Program-made: the position numbers and the translations under genes
Assembly (NCBI GenBank): GCA_020199905.1
Contig: JAIVJS010000004.1
Span: 41,727-105,726, forward strand
Length of the DNA: 64,000 bases
Direction of reading: 5' to 3'
Source of the DNA: Acidobacteriota bacterium
GTDB taxonomy: Bacteria > Acidobacteriota > Thermoanaerobaculia > UBA5066 > Gp7-AA6
Notes under the pieces: generated by a model
The model's database searches: none
Seen by the model: the letters and a program-made list of their open reading frames with translations, nothing else
What the model was told of the DNA's origin: nothing
Part shown: one piece after another, positions 29,892 to 38,852 of the stretch
How positions within the stretch are numbered: the first letter of the stretch is position 1
How the letters are laid out: the number at the start of each line of letters is the position of its first letter

Positions 29892-30389
29892 TCAGGAACC
29901 GCTCTTGATGAACCGGTCGAAGGACTGGACCGCGCTGTCCCGGCGACGAGACCGCGACGCGAACGTATGGACCTTCGTGCGCTGGTCGGGAGTCAGGATC
30001 GGGTCGATCTCCGTCCGGATCCGGGCGAAGAGCACGGCGCCGTCGGCTTCGACCTTTCCACCCTCCTCGGCCCGGGCGCGGATCGCCGCTTCGTCGACCG
30101 GCTGCGCGAGCATCGCCTGCCGCAGAGCCTGCCGTGCGGTCCGTTTGGCGGCCATCTGCACTTCGATCTCGGCGGCGTGCGCCTTCAGGACGGCCTTGAT
30201 CTGCGCCTGCTGGTCGTCGGTCAGCTCGAGGAATCGCGACATCCGCGCGAACATCCGGGGGGCGAAATCGCCGCGGCCCTTGTGCGGAAAGGCGTCGGCG
30301 GACACACGCCCGGCGAAAAGCCCCGCGGCCGCCAGGGCGGCAACCCCGGCCACCACCAGGACGGATCGGCGAATCTCTTGAATGCTCAT
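29892..30389 (-). CDS. Spy/CpxP/CnrX-like periplasmic protein
   Basis: N-terminal TM/signal, RFLELTDDQQAQIKAVLKAHAAEIEVQMAAKRTARQALRQAM; immediately upstream of the sigma gene. Confidence 0.75.
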   Translation of the reverse strand: MSIQEIRRSVLVVAGVAALAAAGLFAGRVSADAFPHKGRGDFAPRMFARMSRFLELTDDQQAQIKAVLKAHAAEIEVQMAAKRTARQALRQAMLAQPVDEAAIRARAEEGGKVEADGAVLFARIRTEIDPILTPDQRTKVHTFASRSRRRDSAVQSFDRFIKSGS

Positions 30390-30501
30390 GACTCGGTCTC
30401 CTTGGCCGGCCCGTAACGTCGCCAGGCCCGTTCATTAGAACGCGAAGGCAGGCAGAAAGATTACCGTGACGGGGCGGGAGGCGGGAGGGGGAAGGTTGAG
30501 C

Positions 30502-30598
30502 GCGTTCAGCGTTGAGCGTTCGTTCCGGCCGCCGGACTCTCAACTCTCAGCTCTGAACTCTCCACTCTGAACCGCCCACTCTCAACTCCCATAAACTC
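30502..30598. repeat. two heptanucleotide arrays: (GCGTTCA GCGTTGA GCGTTCG) at 30502-30522 and (ACTCTCA)-type nine units at 30536-30598
   Basis: ACTCTCA ACTCTCA GCTCTGA ACTCTCC ACTCTGA ACCGCCC ACTCTCA ACTCCCA TAAACTC in phase. Confidence 0.85.
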
Positions 30599-30603
30599 AA
30601 CAG

Positions 30604-32664
30604 GTGGAACGCCGATACGTCCTCAAGAAGCCCGTTCCTCTCCGGAATTACCGCGTCGACTACGACCGGGAGTTGAACGAAGAGCAGCGCGAGGTGGTCT
30701 TAGCCGGCGGGGGGCCCCTGCTCGTCATCGCGGGCGCGGGCTCGGGAAAGACCCGGACGCTCGTCTACCGCGTCTCCCGGCTGATCGAATCGGGGACGGA
30801 CCCCTCGCGGATCGTGCTGCTGACCTTCACCAACAAGGCGTCCCGCGAGATGCTGCGGAGGGTCGAGGCGCTGCTCACCGTGGACACGCGGCGCCTCCTC
30901 GGAGGGACGTTTCACTCCGTCGGCAACCGCCTGCTCCGGCGCTTCGGCGTCCGCGTGGGCCTGGCCTCGAACTTCACGATCCTCGACCCGGAAGACGCGC
31001 GCGAGCTCCTCGAGGCGTCGACGTCGGACCGGGGCATCCCCGTCGTCGAGCGCCGGTTCCCCAAGGGCGACGTGCTGCTCGACCTGTACTCCAGCACGAT
31101 CAACACGGGCCGGCCGTTCTCCGAGGTCCTCGGCGAGCGCGCCCCGCATTTCTCAGCGCTCGAGGCGGAGATCGCCGGCGTCTTCCAGCGGTACCGGGAG
31201 CGCAAGCGTCTCGGTAACGCGTGCGACTACGACGACCTGCTGCTGCTCTGGAAGCGGCTGCTCGACGAGAGTCCCGAGACCGCGGCGCAGATGGCGGCCT
31301 CCTACGATCACGTCCTCGTGGACGAGTATCAGGACACGAACCGGCTCCAGGGCGATCTCGTCGACGGCATGGCCCGCGTGCGACGCAACGTGACGGTCGT
31401 GGGCGACGACGCGCAGGCGATCTACTCGTTTCGGGGGGCGTCGTTCGAGAACATCCTCGGGTTCCCCGAGCGATACCCGGATGCGAAGACCTACCGGCTG
31501 ACCACCAACTACCGCTCGACGCCGCCGATCCTGGCGCTCGCCAACGCCTCGATCGCGCACAACGTGCGGCAGTTTCCGAAGGATCTTCGCGCGGCGCGCG
31601 AAGGAGGAGTGCCTCCGGCAGTCGTGGCGCTGCCGGACATCCCCGATCAGGCCAGTTTCGTCGCTCAGCGGCTGCTCGAGTGGCACGACGAAGGGGAGAA
31701 GCTGTCCGAGCTCGCCGTCCTCTATCGGGCGCACTACCAGGCGCTGGAGCTCCAGATCGAGTTGACGCGGCGCGGCATTCCCTACGAGATCCGGTCCGGC
31801 ATGCGGTTCTTCGAGCAGCGCCACGTCAAGGATGTTCTCGCTTTCCTGAGGATCGTCGTGAACCCGAAGGACGAGCTGTCGTGGAAGCGGGCGTTGAAAC
31901 TCTTTCCGCGCGTCGGGGAGCGCGCCGCGACGGCGGTCTGGCAGGCGATCGGCGGCCGGCCGGATCCTCTCGCGTCCTTTCGCGAGAGAGAGGGCGCCGG
32001 GGGGATCGAGCTTCCGCGAGGGGCGGCGGCCGCGCTGCAGCCGTTCCGCTCCCTCCTCGGGCGTCTCGAATCCCCGTCGCTGCGCTCGTCCCCCGCGGAG
32101 GCCATCCGGGCGGTCGTCGACGGCGTCTACCGCGATTTTGCGCGCGCGAAGTTTCCCAACGGGGACGCGCGGCTCGACGACCTCGAGCAGTTCGCGCAGT
32201 TCGCGCAGTCGTACGACTCGCTGCCCGCGTTCCTGGAGGAAGTCACGCTCTTCAACGAGCTCTCGGGAGAAGACGTCGTGGCGGGCGAGGCCGACGACGA
32301 CCGCGTCGTCCTCTCCTCGATCCATCAGGCGAAGGGGCTCGAGTGGAGCCGCGTCGTCGTGATGGGGCTCTCGGAAGGACGGTTCCCGAGCTACCGGTCC
32401 GCGAACACCGACCAGGGGCTGGAAGAGGAGCGCCGCCTCTTCTACGTGGCGGTCACGCGCGCGAAGAACGAGGTCAACCTGGTCTATCCGATGCTCGCCC
32501 GTGACCGTTACGGGGTCGACGTGATCCTGGAGCCGTCGCGGTTTCTCGTCGAGCTTCCCGCCGATGTCTACGAGCGCTGGACGATCGAAACGGAGGCGGT
32601 CCCGGAAGAGACGCCCGCTTCCGAGGACGTTCCGAGCTCGAATCCGGACGGGCCGGTGAATTGA
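30604..32664 (+). CDS. UvrD/PcrA/Rep-family DNA helicase
   Basis: LNEEQREVVLAGGGPLLVIAGAGSGKTRTLVYR, VDEYQDTNRLQ, VVGDDAQAIYSFRGA, VTRAKNEVNLVYP. Confidence 0.95.
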   Translation: MERRYVLKKPVPLRNYRVDYDRELNEEQREVVLAGGGPLLVIAGAGSGKTRTLVYRVSRLIESGTDPSRIVLLTFTNKASREMLRRVEALLTVDTRRLLGGTFHSVGNRLLRRFGVRVGLASNFTILDPEDARELLEASTSDRGIPVVERRFPKGDVLLDLYSSTINTGRPFSEVLGERAPHFSALEAEIAGVFQRYRERKRLGNACDYDDLLLLWKRLLDESPETAAQMAASYDHVLVDEYQDTNRLQGDLVDGMARVRRNVTVVGDDAQAIYSFRGASFENILGFPERYPDAKTYRLTTNYRSTPPILALANASIAHNVRQFPKDLRAAREGGVPPAVVALPDIPDQASFVAQRLLEWHDEGEKLSELAVLYRAHYQALELQIELTRRGIPYEIRSGMRFFEQRHVKDVLAFLRIVVNPKDELSWKRALKLFPRVGERAATAVWQAIGGRPDPLASFREREGAGGIELPRGAAAALQPFRSLLGRLESPSLRSSPAEAIRAVVDGVYRDFARAKFPNGDARLDDLEQFAQFAQSYDSLPAFLEEVTLFNELSGEDVVAGEADDDRVVLSSIHQAKGLEWSRVVVMGLSEGRFPSYRSANTDQGLEEERRLFYVAVTRAKNEVNLVYPMLARDRYGVDVILEPSRFLVELPADVYERWTIETEAVPEETPASEDVPSSNPDGPVN

Positions 32665-32802
32665 TCGGAAGGGCCGAAAAGCGAAGGCGAGGGCCCTCCT
32701 GTGCGACAATGAGCGCGTGAGGCCTTCGCCCCGGGCCGCGGTTTTCGAGCGCCCTGCTCGTCGGTTTTGCAAGGCGCGGATTTTGCTGTTCTCTCCCTCC
32801 TC

Positions 32803-33327
32803 ATGAAAGACGACCTCTATTCCGCGATCTGCCGGGAAGCGCTCGAATCCCGCCAGCGAGACGTCATGTCCTTCGTCGACAACGGAATGGCCGGCATGTC
32901 TTCCCGCCTCGAGAAGACGCTCCTGCGGCTGCCGGAGGGGCACTACCTGCTGGGGCTCGGTCCCTACAACGCCGGTCTCGTCAAGCTCGATTTCGAGGAG
33001 TTGCTGATCGGGCGCGAGGTTCCCGAGTTCATCGGCGTCGGGATGCCCGTCTCGGGATTTCGCGTCTCGTCGCCCGACGCGTTCCTAAACGCCGAGGTCT
33101 CGCGGATCCACGCGAAGCTCTATCGCCGTCTTCTCTCCTCGACGCCGCAGTTTCGCCTGGTCGACATGCGCTCGACGTGCGGGACGTACCTGAACGGCGA
33201 GGCGATCCCGGTCCCCGACGATCTCGGCGGCGCGACGGAAGACGATTGCGCGGCGACGCTCCGCTCCGGCGACTTCTTCTCACTCGGCCCCACGGCCGTC
33301 AATCTCTTCCTCTTCTTCGAGAAGTGA
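32803..33327 (+). CDS. FHA-domain-like protein
   Basis: LIGRE...NAEVSRIHAKLYRR...FRLVDMRSTCGTYLNGEAI. Confidence 0.75.
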   Translation: MKDDLYSAICREALESRQRDVMSFVDNGMAGMSSRLEKTLLRLPEGHYLLGLGPYNAGLVKLDFEELLIGREVPEFIGVGMPVSGFRVSSPDAFLNAEVSRIHAKLYRRLLSSTPQFRLVDMRSTCGTYLNGEAIPVPDDLGGATEDDCAATLRSGDFFSLGPTAVNLFLFFEK

Positions 33328-33396
33328 CGGTTCCTTCGGAAGTGACGGTTCCTTCGGAAGTGACGGTTCCTTCGGAAGGGACGGTTCCTCGAGAAC
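33324..33396. repeat. 18-bp tandem repeat (AGTGACGGTTCCTTCGGA)x3 plus a degenerate fourth copy
   Basis: Directly readable repeat; includes the FHA gene stop TGA; each unit holds TTCC-TTC-GGAA hairpin. Confidence 0.9.
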
Positions 33397-33421
33397 AGAC
33401 GGGCGCGGCGCCGCTCCTCGC

Positions 33422-35248
33422 GTGAGGCGGGGGACCCCGGCCGCTTTCCTCGTCGGGCTTCTCTTTGGTTTCGTCTCCGCGGTCGATCTCGTGCGGGCGT
33501 TTCGTCCGCTCCCCCTCACCGATCCGGATCCCGCCTGGGCGGTGCCCCGGTTGCTGCTCGGGCTCGCGGTGATCGCCGGAACGGCGCTTGCGGCGGGCGC
33601 CGCCGCCGGGATCTTCCGCATCTGGATCGAACGGGGGGAGACCCTGACGGCTCCCGTCGAGCCGCTGGCGCTGTCGCGGCGATCGCTCGCCGCCGTCGCG
33701 ATCCTGGCGCTGATCCTGGGAGCTCTCCTCCGGTTCGCCGCGCTGGAACGTCTGCCTCCCTCTCTGTGGATCGACGACCTCTCGCTCGTGACGCCCGCTC
33801 TCGAGCTGCGGGGAGCGACGTCGGACTTCGCCAACGCGATCCGCCCCGCCCCGTACGGGGTGGAGAAGCCGTACGGGAGCGTCGGAGTTCTCTACCTCGA
33901 GGCGTATCGCGCGGCGCTCTCGAGGTTCGGCACCACCGTTCTGGGGGTCAGATTCCTCGCCGCCGCCGCGGGCCTGTGCTCGATCGGGACCGTCTATCTC
34001 CTCGCGCGAGCGCTGCTCCCCTCCGGCGGAGGCGCGCTGGCGGCGCTCGCGTTCGCGGCGCTGCGCTGGAACCTCCTGAACTCCCGGTGGGGCTGGAACG
34101 CCGTGGTGCTCGCCCCGCTCGTGGACGTCGCGGGGCTGCTCCTCCTCCGGGCGCGGCGCCGGCGGAGCGCGGGGCTCGCCGCCGCCGCCGGAGCCGCCGC
34201 GGGGATCGGGACCCACGTGTATCTCGCCGCGTGGGTCGCGGCGGCGGCATTGCTGCTGCTCGCGCTCTGGCCGGTGCCGGCGCCGGGCTCCGCGGGCACT
34301 GCCACCCCGGTCGGCCCCGGGCGTCCTCTCGCCCGCCTTCCCCTCGCCTTCGCCGGCGCGTTTCTGCTCATCACCCTCCCGATCTTTCTCTGGAAGGAGG
34401 GGCGTGTCGCCCCTTATTTCGCCCGGGCGTCGGATCACAACGTGGTCCGGGAAATGCGCCGTACGCGCTCCCCGATGCCGCTCTTCGCGGCCGCCGCCGA
34501 CTCTCTTTCCGCTCCCTGGTGGCGCGCGGATCCCTTCTCGCGGTACGCCCTTCTGGGCTGGCTGGTGGCCGTCCCCGTGGCCGTCGCGGCGGCCCGCGCG
34601 CTCGCGCGTCCCGAAGAGGAGCCCTCCGCGTTTTTCCTCTCTCATGGCGCTGCCGCGCTCGCCGCCTCTGTCGTCGGAGGGCAGGCGGGGATCCCCAACG
34701 GATACCGCTTCGGGTATCTCGCCGACGTGGCGGCGGTCGCGGCCGCCTGCGGGATTCTGACGATCGCCGGCCGCGCGGTCGGCGCCTTCCGGCGTGGGAC
34801 CTCCGCCCCGCGGCTCCTCGATCTTCCGCGGCGGGCCGCCGCCATCGCGGCCGTCGGCGTCGTCGCCGTCTCGGGCGCTCTCGGCGCCCGGGATGCTCTC
34901 GCGGTCTGGCCGGTCCAGCGCGAGACTTTCGACGCGTTCCACGGGCAGGACACGCTGCTCGGACGGGCGGCCGCGCGGTGGGAGACCTTCGGCGCCGTCT
35001 CGGTCGAATCGGGCACCGAGCACTCGCCGATCACCGTCCGCGCGGTCCGCCAGTACCGGCTGGACCCGGATGGCTCGGCCTCGAGCGCGCCGCCGCTCTC
35101 GTCCGTCGCCGCGCGCGCCTTTCGCGTCGCCGATCCACGGTCCGCGCCCCGCAGAGGAGAGAGAGTGGTGGAGCGGGTGCGCGACGCCTGGGGACGCGAC
35201 TGGGGCGTCGTCCTGGCGGTCCCCACTTTCCCGCGCGGCGGCGCATGA
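33422..35248 (+). CDS. multi-TM glycosyltransferase-like (ArnT/GT39-type) membrane protein, copy 1
   Basis: LPPSLWIDDLSLVTPALELRG...NAIRPAPYGVEKPYGSVGVLYLEAYRAAL; many TM helices; paralogous to next gene. Confidence 0.7.
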   Translation: MRRGTPAAFLVGLLFGFVSAVDLVRAFRPLPLTDPDPAWAVPRLLLGLAVIAGTALAAGAAAGIFRIWIERGETLTAPVEPLALSRRSLAAVAILALILGALLRFAALERLPPSLWIDDLSLVTPALELRGATSDFANAIRPAPYGVEKPYGSVGVLYLEAYRAALSRFGTTVLGVRFLAAAAGLCSIGTVYLLARALLPSGGGALAALAFAALRWNLLNSRWGWNAVVLAPLVDVAGLLLLRARRRRSAGLAAAAGAAAGIGTHVYLAAWVAAAALLLLALWPVPAPGSAGTATPVGPGRPLARLPLAFAGAFLLITLPIFLWKEGRVAPYFARASDHNVVREMRRTRSPMPLFAAAADSLSAPWWRADPFSRYALLGWLVAVPVAVAAARALARPEEEPSAFFLSHGAAALAASVVGGQAGIPNGYRFGYLADVAAVAAACGILTIAGRAVGAFRRGTSAPRLLDLPRRAAAIAAVGVVAVSGALGARDALAVWPVQRETFDAFHGQDTLLGRAAARWETFGAVSVESGTEHSPITVRAVRQYRLDPDGSASSAPPLSSVAARAFRVADPRSAPRRGERVVERVRDAWGRDWGVVLAVPTFPRGGA

Positions 35249-37005
35249 CGCTTTCGCGTCCGGAACGCGCCGCCGTGATCGCCGGCCTGGGCGCGGCCCT
35301 CGTCGCGGCGGCGGCGGCGGTTCGCGTTGTCCGTCCCCTGCTGCTGACCGACCCGGATCCGGCGTGGGCGCTGCCGCGGTTGCTGCTGACACTCGCGGCG
35401 ATCGCCGCCGCGGCGGCCGCGGGCGGCCTGTGCGCCGTGGCCTTCTTGCTCTGGAGCGGATCGAAAGTCGCCCGCGCGCCTCTCGATCCATTGCCATGGC
35501 GCGGGACCGCCCTCGCCGCGCTGGCGGTCGGCGCGGTCGCGGCGGGCGCGGCGCTTCGTTTTACGCGGCTCTCCTCCGTGCCTCTCGCCCTCTGGATCGA
35601 GGACCTCACGCTGATCGATCCGTCGCTCGCGCTCTCGGGGTCGTGGCGCGACTTCGCCGACGCGATCCGCCCCGCCCCCTTCGGCGTCGCCCGACCGTAT
35701 GGCAGCGTCGGGGTGCTCTATCTCGAGCTCTTCCGCGCGACCCTCGAAACGTTCGGGGCGACCGTGTTCGGTGTGCGGTTTCTCTCGGCGCTCGCCGGCA
35801 GTCTCTCCTGCCTCACCGCGATTGTGCTGGGACGCGCGCTCCTTCCGCGCGGGGGAGGAACTCTCGCGGGGCTGGTCGTCGCCGGGCTGCGCTGGAGCCT
35901 GATCCTGTCCCGCTGGGGATACGTGGCGATCGTGATTGCGCCGCTCGTCGATCTCGCGGCGCTCGCGCTGCTGCGCGCCGTGCGCCGCCCGTCCGTGGCC
36001 GCCGCCTTCGCCGCGGGAGCCCTTCTTGGCCTCGGCGCGCACGTCTACCTCGCCTCGTGGATCGCGCTCGGGGCCTTCCTCCTGTTCGCCCTGTGGCCTC
36101 TGGAAGCGGGACTGCCGCCCTCGCGCCGCGTTCGGAATGCTCTCGCTCTGGCGGCCGGCTTCGCACTCATCGCCGCGCCCCTCTTTCTGCTGCGGGAGGG
36201 CCGGCGCGCGCCCTACTTCGCGCGCGCCGGCGACCAGAGCATGGTTCGCGAGCTGCGCGCCGCGCGCTCGCCCTGGCCCGCGGTCACCGCGGCGGCGGAC
36301 GCAATCGCCGCTCCGTGGTGGCTTCCCGATCCCTCGCCCTGGCAGGACGTCCCGAGGCCCCGGCTCGGATGGCTGATCGGGATCCCCGTCGCCGTCGCGC
36401 TCGGGCGCGCGCTGCTGTTCCCGGCCCGGGAGCTCTCGGCTTTTATGCTCGCGCACGGCGCGGCAGCTTGCGCGGCCTTCGTCGCCTCGGGTCCCGTCAT
36501 GCAGCCGAACGGATTCCGATTCGCCTACCTGACGACGGTCACCGGCGTCGCTGCGGCGGCGGGAGCTCTCGCGCTGGTCAGTGCCGTGCCTCGCCGGGCG
36601 GCGCGGCCGGCCGCGCTCGCCGCCGTCGGGGTTCTCCTCGTCGCGGGAGCGCTCTCGGTTCGCGCGCTCTTCCTCGATTGGGCGCCGCGCCTGGAGGTGC
36701 TCGACGGATTCGAGGGACACGACAACCTTCTCGCGCGCACCGCGCTCGCGTGGGAGCGATTCGGCCGCGTGGAGATCGATCCGCGGCTCGTCCACTGGGC
36801 ACCCGCCGTGGAAGCGGTGAAGCGCGTCCGGCGAGCCGGTCCGCCACCCGCGCGGCAAGACTCGCGAGCGTTCCGCGTGGCGCCACGGGAAGTGCCCCTC
36901 GAGGCAGGACAACGAGTCGTGGCGCGAATCTCAGACGAACGCGGCGCGCCTTGGGCTGTCGTGTCAGGAAAGCGGACGAAGCCGGGGCTGGACGCTCAAC
37001 GCTGA
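35245..37005 (+). CDS. multi-TM glycosyltransferase-like (ArnT/GT39-type) membrane protein, copy 2
   Basis: VPLALWIEDLTLIDPSLALSG...DAIRPAPFGVARPYGSVGVLYLELFRATL aligns colinearly with copy 1; ATG 35245 overlaps copy 1 stop. Confidence 0.7.
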   Translation: MTLSRPERAAVIAGLGAALVAAAAAVRVVRPLLLTDPDPAWALPRLLLTLAAIAAAAAAGGLCAVAFLLWSGSKVARAPLDPLPWRGTALAALAVGAVAAGAALRFTRLSSVPLALWIEDLTLIDPSLALSGSWRDFADAIRPAPFGVARPYGSVGVLYLELFRATLETFGATVFGVRFLSALAGSLSCLTAIVLGRALLPRGGGTLAGLVVAGLRWSLILSRWGYVAIVIAPLVDLAALALLRAVRRPSVAAAFAAGALLGLGAHVYLASWIALGAFLLFALWPLEAGLPPSRRVRNALALAAGFALIAAPLFLLREGRRAPYFARAGDQSMVRELRAARSPWPAVTAAADAIAAPWWLPDPSPWQDVPRPRLGWLIGIPVAVALGRALLFPARELSAFMLAHGAAACAAFVASGPVMQPNGFRFAYLTTVTGVAAAAGALALVSAVPRRAARPAALAAVGVLLVAGALSVRALFLDWAPRLEVLDGFEGHDNLLARTALAWERFGRVEIDPRLVHWAPAVEAVKRVRRAGPPPARQDSRAFRVAPREVPLEAGQRVVARISDERGAPWAVVSGKRTKPGLDAQR

Positions 37006-37018
37006 ACGCTCAACGACC
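36991..37018. repeat. heptanucleotide array (GACGCTC AACGCTG AACGCTC AACGACC)
   Basis: Contains TGA 37003-37005 and convergent stop 37010-37012. Confidence 0.8.
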
Positions 37019-37537
37019 TGCGCCGGCAAACTCCTCCACGCCGACCTCGAACTCCGAGCCGCGGATCTCCCGCAGCCCGCCGTCGTCCCAGATCCCCATG
37101 CTGCGCAGCGGAGGCCTGTAGACGTGGAGGGTGACGGCGCGGGGCGACTGCGGCATCAGCCGGTGCAGAACGGTCGGCCCGGTATCGCAGAGGTCTCCCT
37201 CCGGACGGACCTTCGAATCGCAGAGCTGCGGCGCGAGATGGGGGGTCGTGAAGCGCTCTTCGAGGACGGCGCCGGAAAGCACGGCCATTCCTCCGAGGAC
37301 GCCGCGGTGGTCGTGTATCGGCGTGATCTGGCCGGCCTCCCACCCGATCACCATGACCTCCCAGTCCTCCCAGAGAAGGAGAGCGTGCCGCACGTAGCGC
37401 GCCGGATCGAATCGTACGCGCTCCAGGTACCGCTCGGCCTCCCGGGCGATCCGGGGCACGAGCCCCCCGGGCGTGGGACGTTCCGGCGCGGCTCCCGCCT
37501 CGATCAGGATCTCCCGGACACAGTCGCCGATTTTCAT
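37010..37537 (-). CDS. cysteine dioxygenase-family protein
   Basis: WEVMVIGWEAGQITPIHDHRGVLGGMAVLSGAVLEE (cupin HxH motif). Confidence 0.8.
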   Translation of the reverse strand: MKIGDCVREILIEAGAAPERPTPGGLVPRIAREAERYLERVRFDPARYVRHALLLWEDWEVMVIGWEAGQITPIHDHRGVLGGMAVLSGAVLEERFTTPHLAPQLCDSKVRPEGDLCDTGPTVLHRLMPQSPRAVTLHVYRPPLRSMGIWDDGGLREIRGSEFEVGVEEFAGAGR

Positions 37538-37555
37538 GACGCCATACTACCGGGC

Positions 37556-37722
37556 GAGGGGGCGAAAGGCGAAGGGCGAAGGGCATGTGCAAGGCCTGGG
37601 CACCGGGCGAGGGGCGCGGGGCGGAGGGCGCGGTGTTCCGCAACGGACGACGGAGAACTGAGAACTGAGAACCGGGACGCGCTGAGAGCTGACAGCGGAG
37701 AGCCAACCCTCGTTCTGCTATG
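37556..37722. repeat. compound 7-bp-period region: GC-rich units (AAGGCGA AGGGCGA...; GGGGCGC GGGGCGG AGGGCGC) then (GAGAACT GAGAACT GAGAACC GGGACGC GCTGAGA GCTGACA GCGGAGA)
   Basis: 7-bp phase readable across the second block 37653-37722; first block is more degenerate. Confidence 0.65.
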
Positions 37723-37733
37723 TTCCCCGCGGC

Positions 37734-38783
37734 ATGAAGCTCGCGATCGTGCCGGGGGACGGTATCGGGGTCGACGTCACCCGGGAAGCCGTCAAGGTCC
37801 TGGAGCGCCTCGACGCGCGACGTTCTCTTGGCCTCGAGCTCGTGTCCTTTCCCTGGAGCGCGGACCATTACCTGGCGACGGGGGAAACGGTCCCGCCCGG
37901 GGCGTTCGACGACCTGGCCCGAAACTACGACGCGATCTTCATGGGGGCCTTCGGCGACCCGCGGGTGCCGGACATGAAGCACGCGGCGGATATCCTCCTC
38001 GGCGCCCGGTTCCAGCTGGACCTCTACGTCAACTACCGGCCGGTCCGCTGCCTCGACGACCGGCTCTCGCCGCTCAAGGGATACACGGCTGCCGACGTCG
38101 ATTTCGTCGTCTTCCGCGAGAACACGGAAGGGTCCTACGTCGGCATCGGCGGACATTTCAAGAAGGGAACCCCGGACGAGGTCGCGACGCAGGAGGACCT
38201 GTCGACCCGCCGCGGGGTCGAGAGGATCATCCGCCACGCGTTCTCGTTCGCGAAGGAGACCGGACGCCGCCGCGTCGTCATGTCGGACAAGTCGAACGCG
38301 ATGCGGTTCGTCGGAGACCTCTGGCAGCGCACGTTCGCGGAGGTCTCGCGCGAGTACCCCGGGATCGGGGCGTCGCACCTCTACGTGGACGCGCTCTGCC
38401 TGCAGCTGATCCGCGACCCGCGTCCGTTCGATGTGATCGTGACGAACAACATGTTCGGGGACATCGTCACCGACCTTGGCGCGGCGCTCCAGGGAGGCCT
38501 CGGGATGGCCGCGTCGGGAAACATCCACCCGGGACGCGTTTCGATGTTCGAGCCGGTCCACGGATCGGCGCCCAGGTACGCCGGGACCGGCCGCGCCAAC
38601 CCCTTTGGCGCGATCCTGACGGTGGCCCTCATGCTCGAACACCTCGGAAACAAGGAGGAGGCGGTGGCTGTCGAGCGAGCCGTGGCCGCCTGCGTTTCGG
38701 CCCGGAAATGCACCTCGGACGTGGGCGGGGAGCTATCGACGTCCGCGGCCGCGGATGCCGTCTGCGAGCGCCTGGCCGGATGA
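37734..38783 (+). CDS. isocitrate/isopropylmalate dehydrogenase-family protein
   Basis: MKLAIVPGDGIGVDVTREAV; FRENTEGSYVG; VTNNMFGDIVTDLGAALQGGLGMAASGNI; FEPVHGSAP. Confidence 0.9.
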   Translation: MKLAIVPGDGIGVDVTREAVKVLERLDARRSLGLELVSFPWSADHYLATGETVPPGAFDDLARNYDAIFMGAFGDPRVPDMKHAADILLGARFQLDLYVNYRPVRCLDDRLSPLKGYTAADVDFVVFRENTEGSYVGIGGHFKKGTPDEVATQEDLSTRRGVERIIRHAFSFAKETGRRRVVMSDKSNAMRFVGDLWQRTFAEVSREYPGIGASHLYVDALCLQLIRDPRPFDVIVTNNMFGDIVTDLGAALQGGLGMAASGNIHPGRVSMFEPVHGSAPRYAGTGRANPFGAILTVALMLEHLGNKEEAVAVERAVAACVSARKCTSDVGGELSTSAAADAVCERLAG

Positions 38784-38852
38784 CGGGTGACCACCCGCCC
38801 GACAGGCGAAGGTTTTGGTAGAATTCAAGCCGCAATTAAGGAGGCCCTGATC

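Noticed and set aside
32681-32729. Inverted repeat GCGAAGGC/GCCTTCGC between the uvrD-like and FHA genes
   Set aside because: 8-bp arms with a 33-nt loop are expected by chance at this GC content; no supporting context.
33177-33425. 82-aa ORF translating the 18-bp repeat as VTVPSEVTVPSEVTVPSEG
   Set aside because: Frame overlaps the FHA gene out of frame and has no independent start evidence; the repeat is better treated as non-coding.
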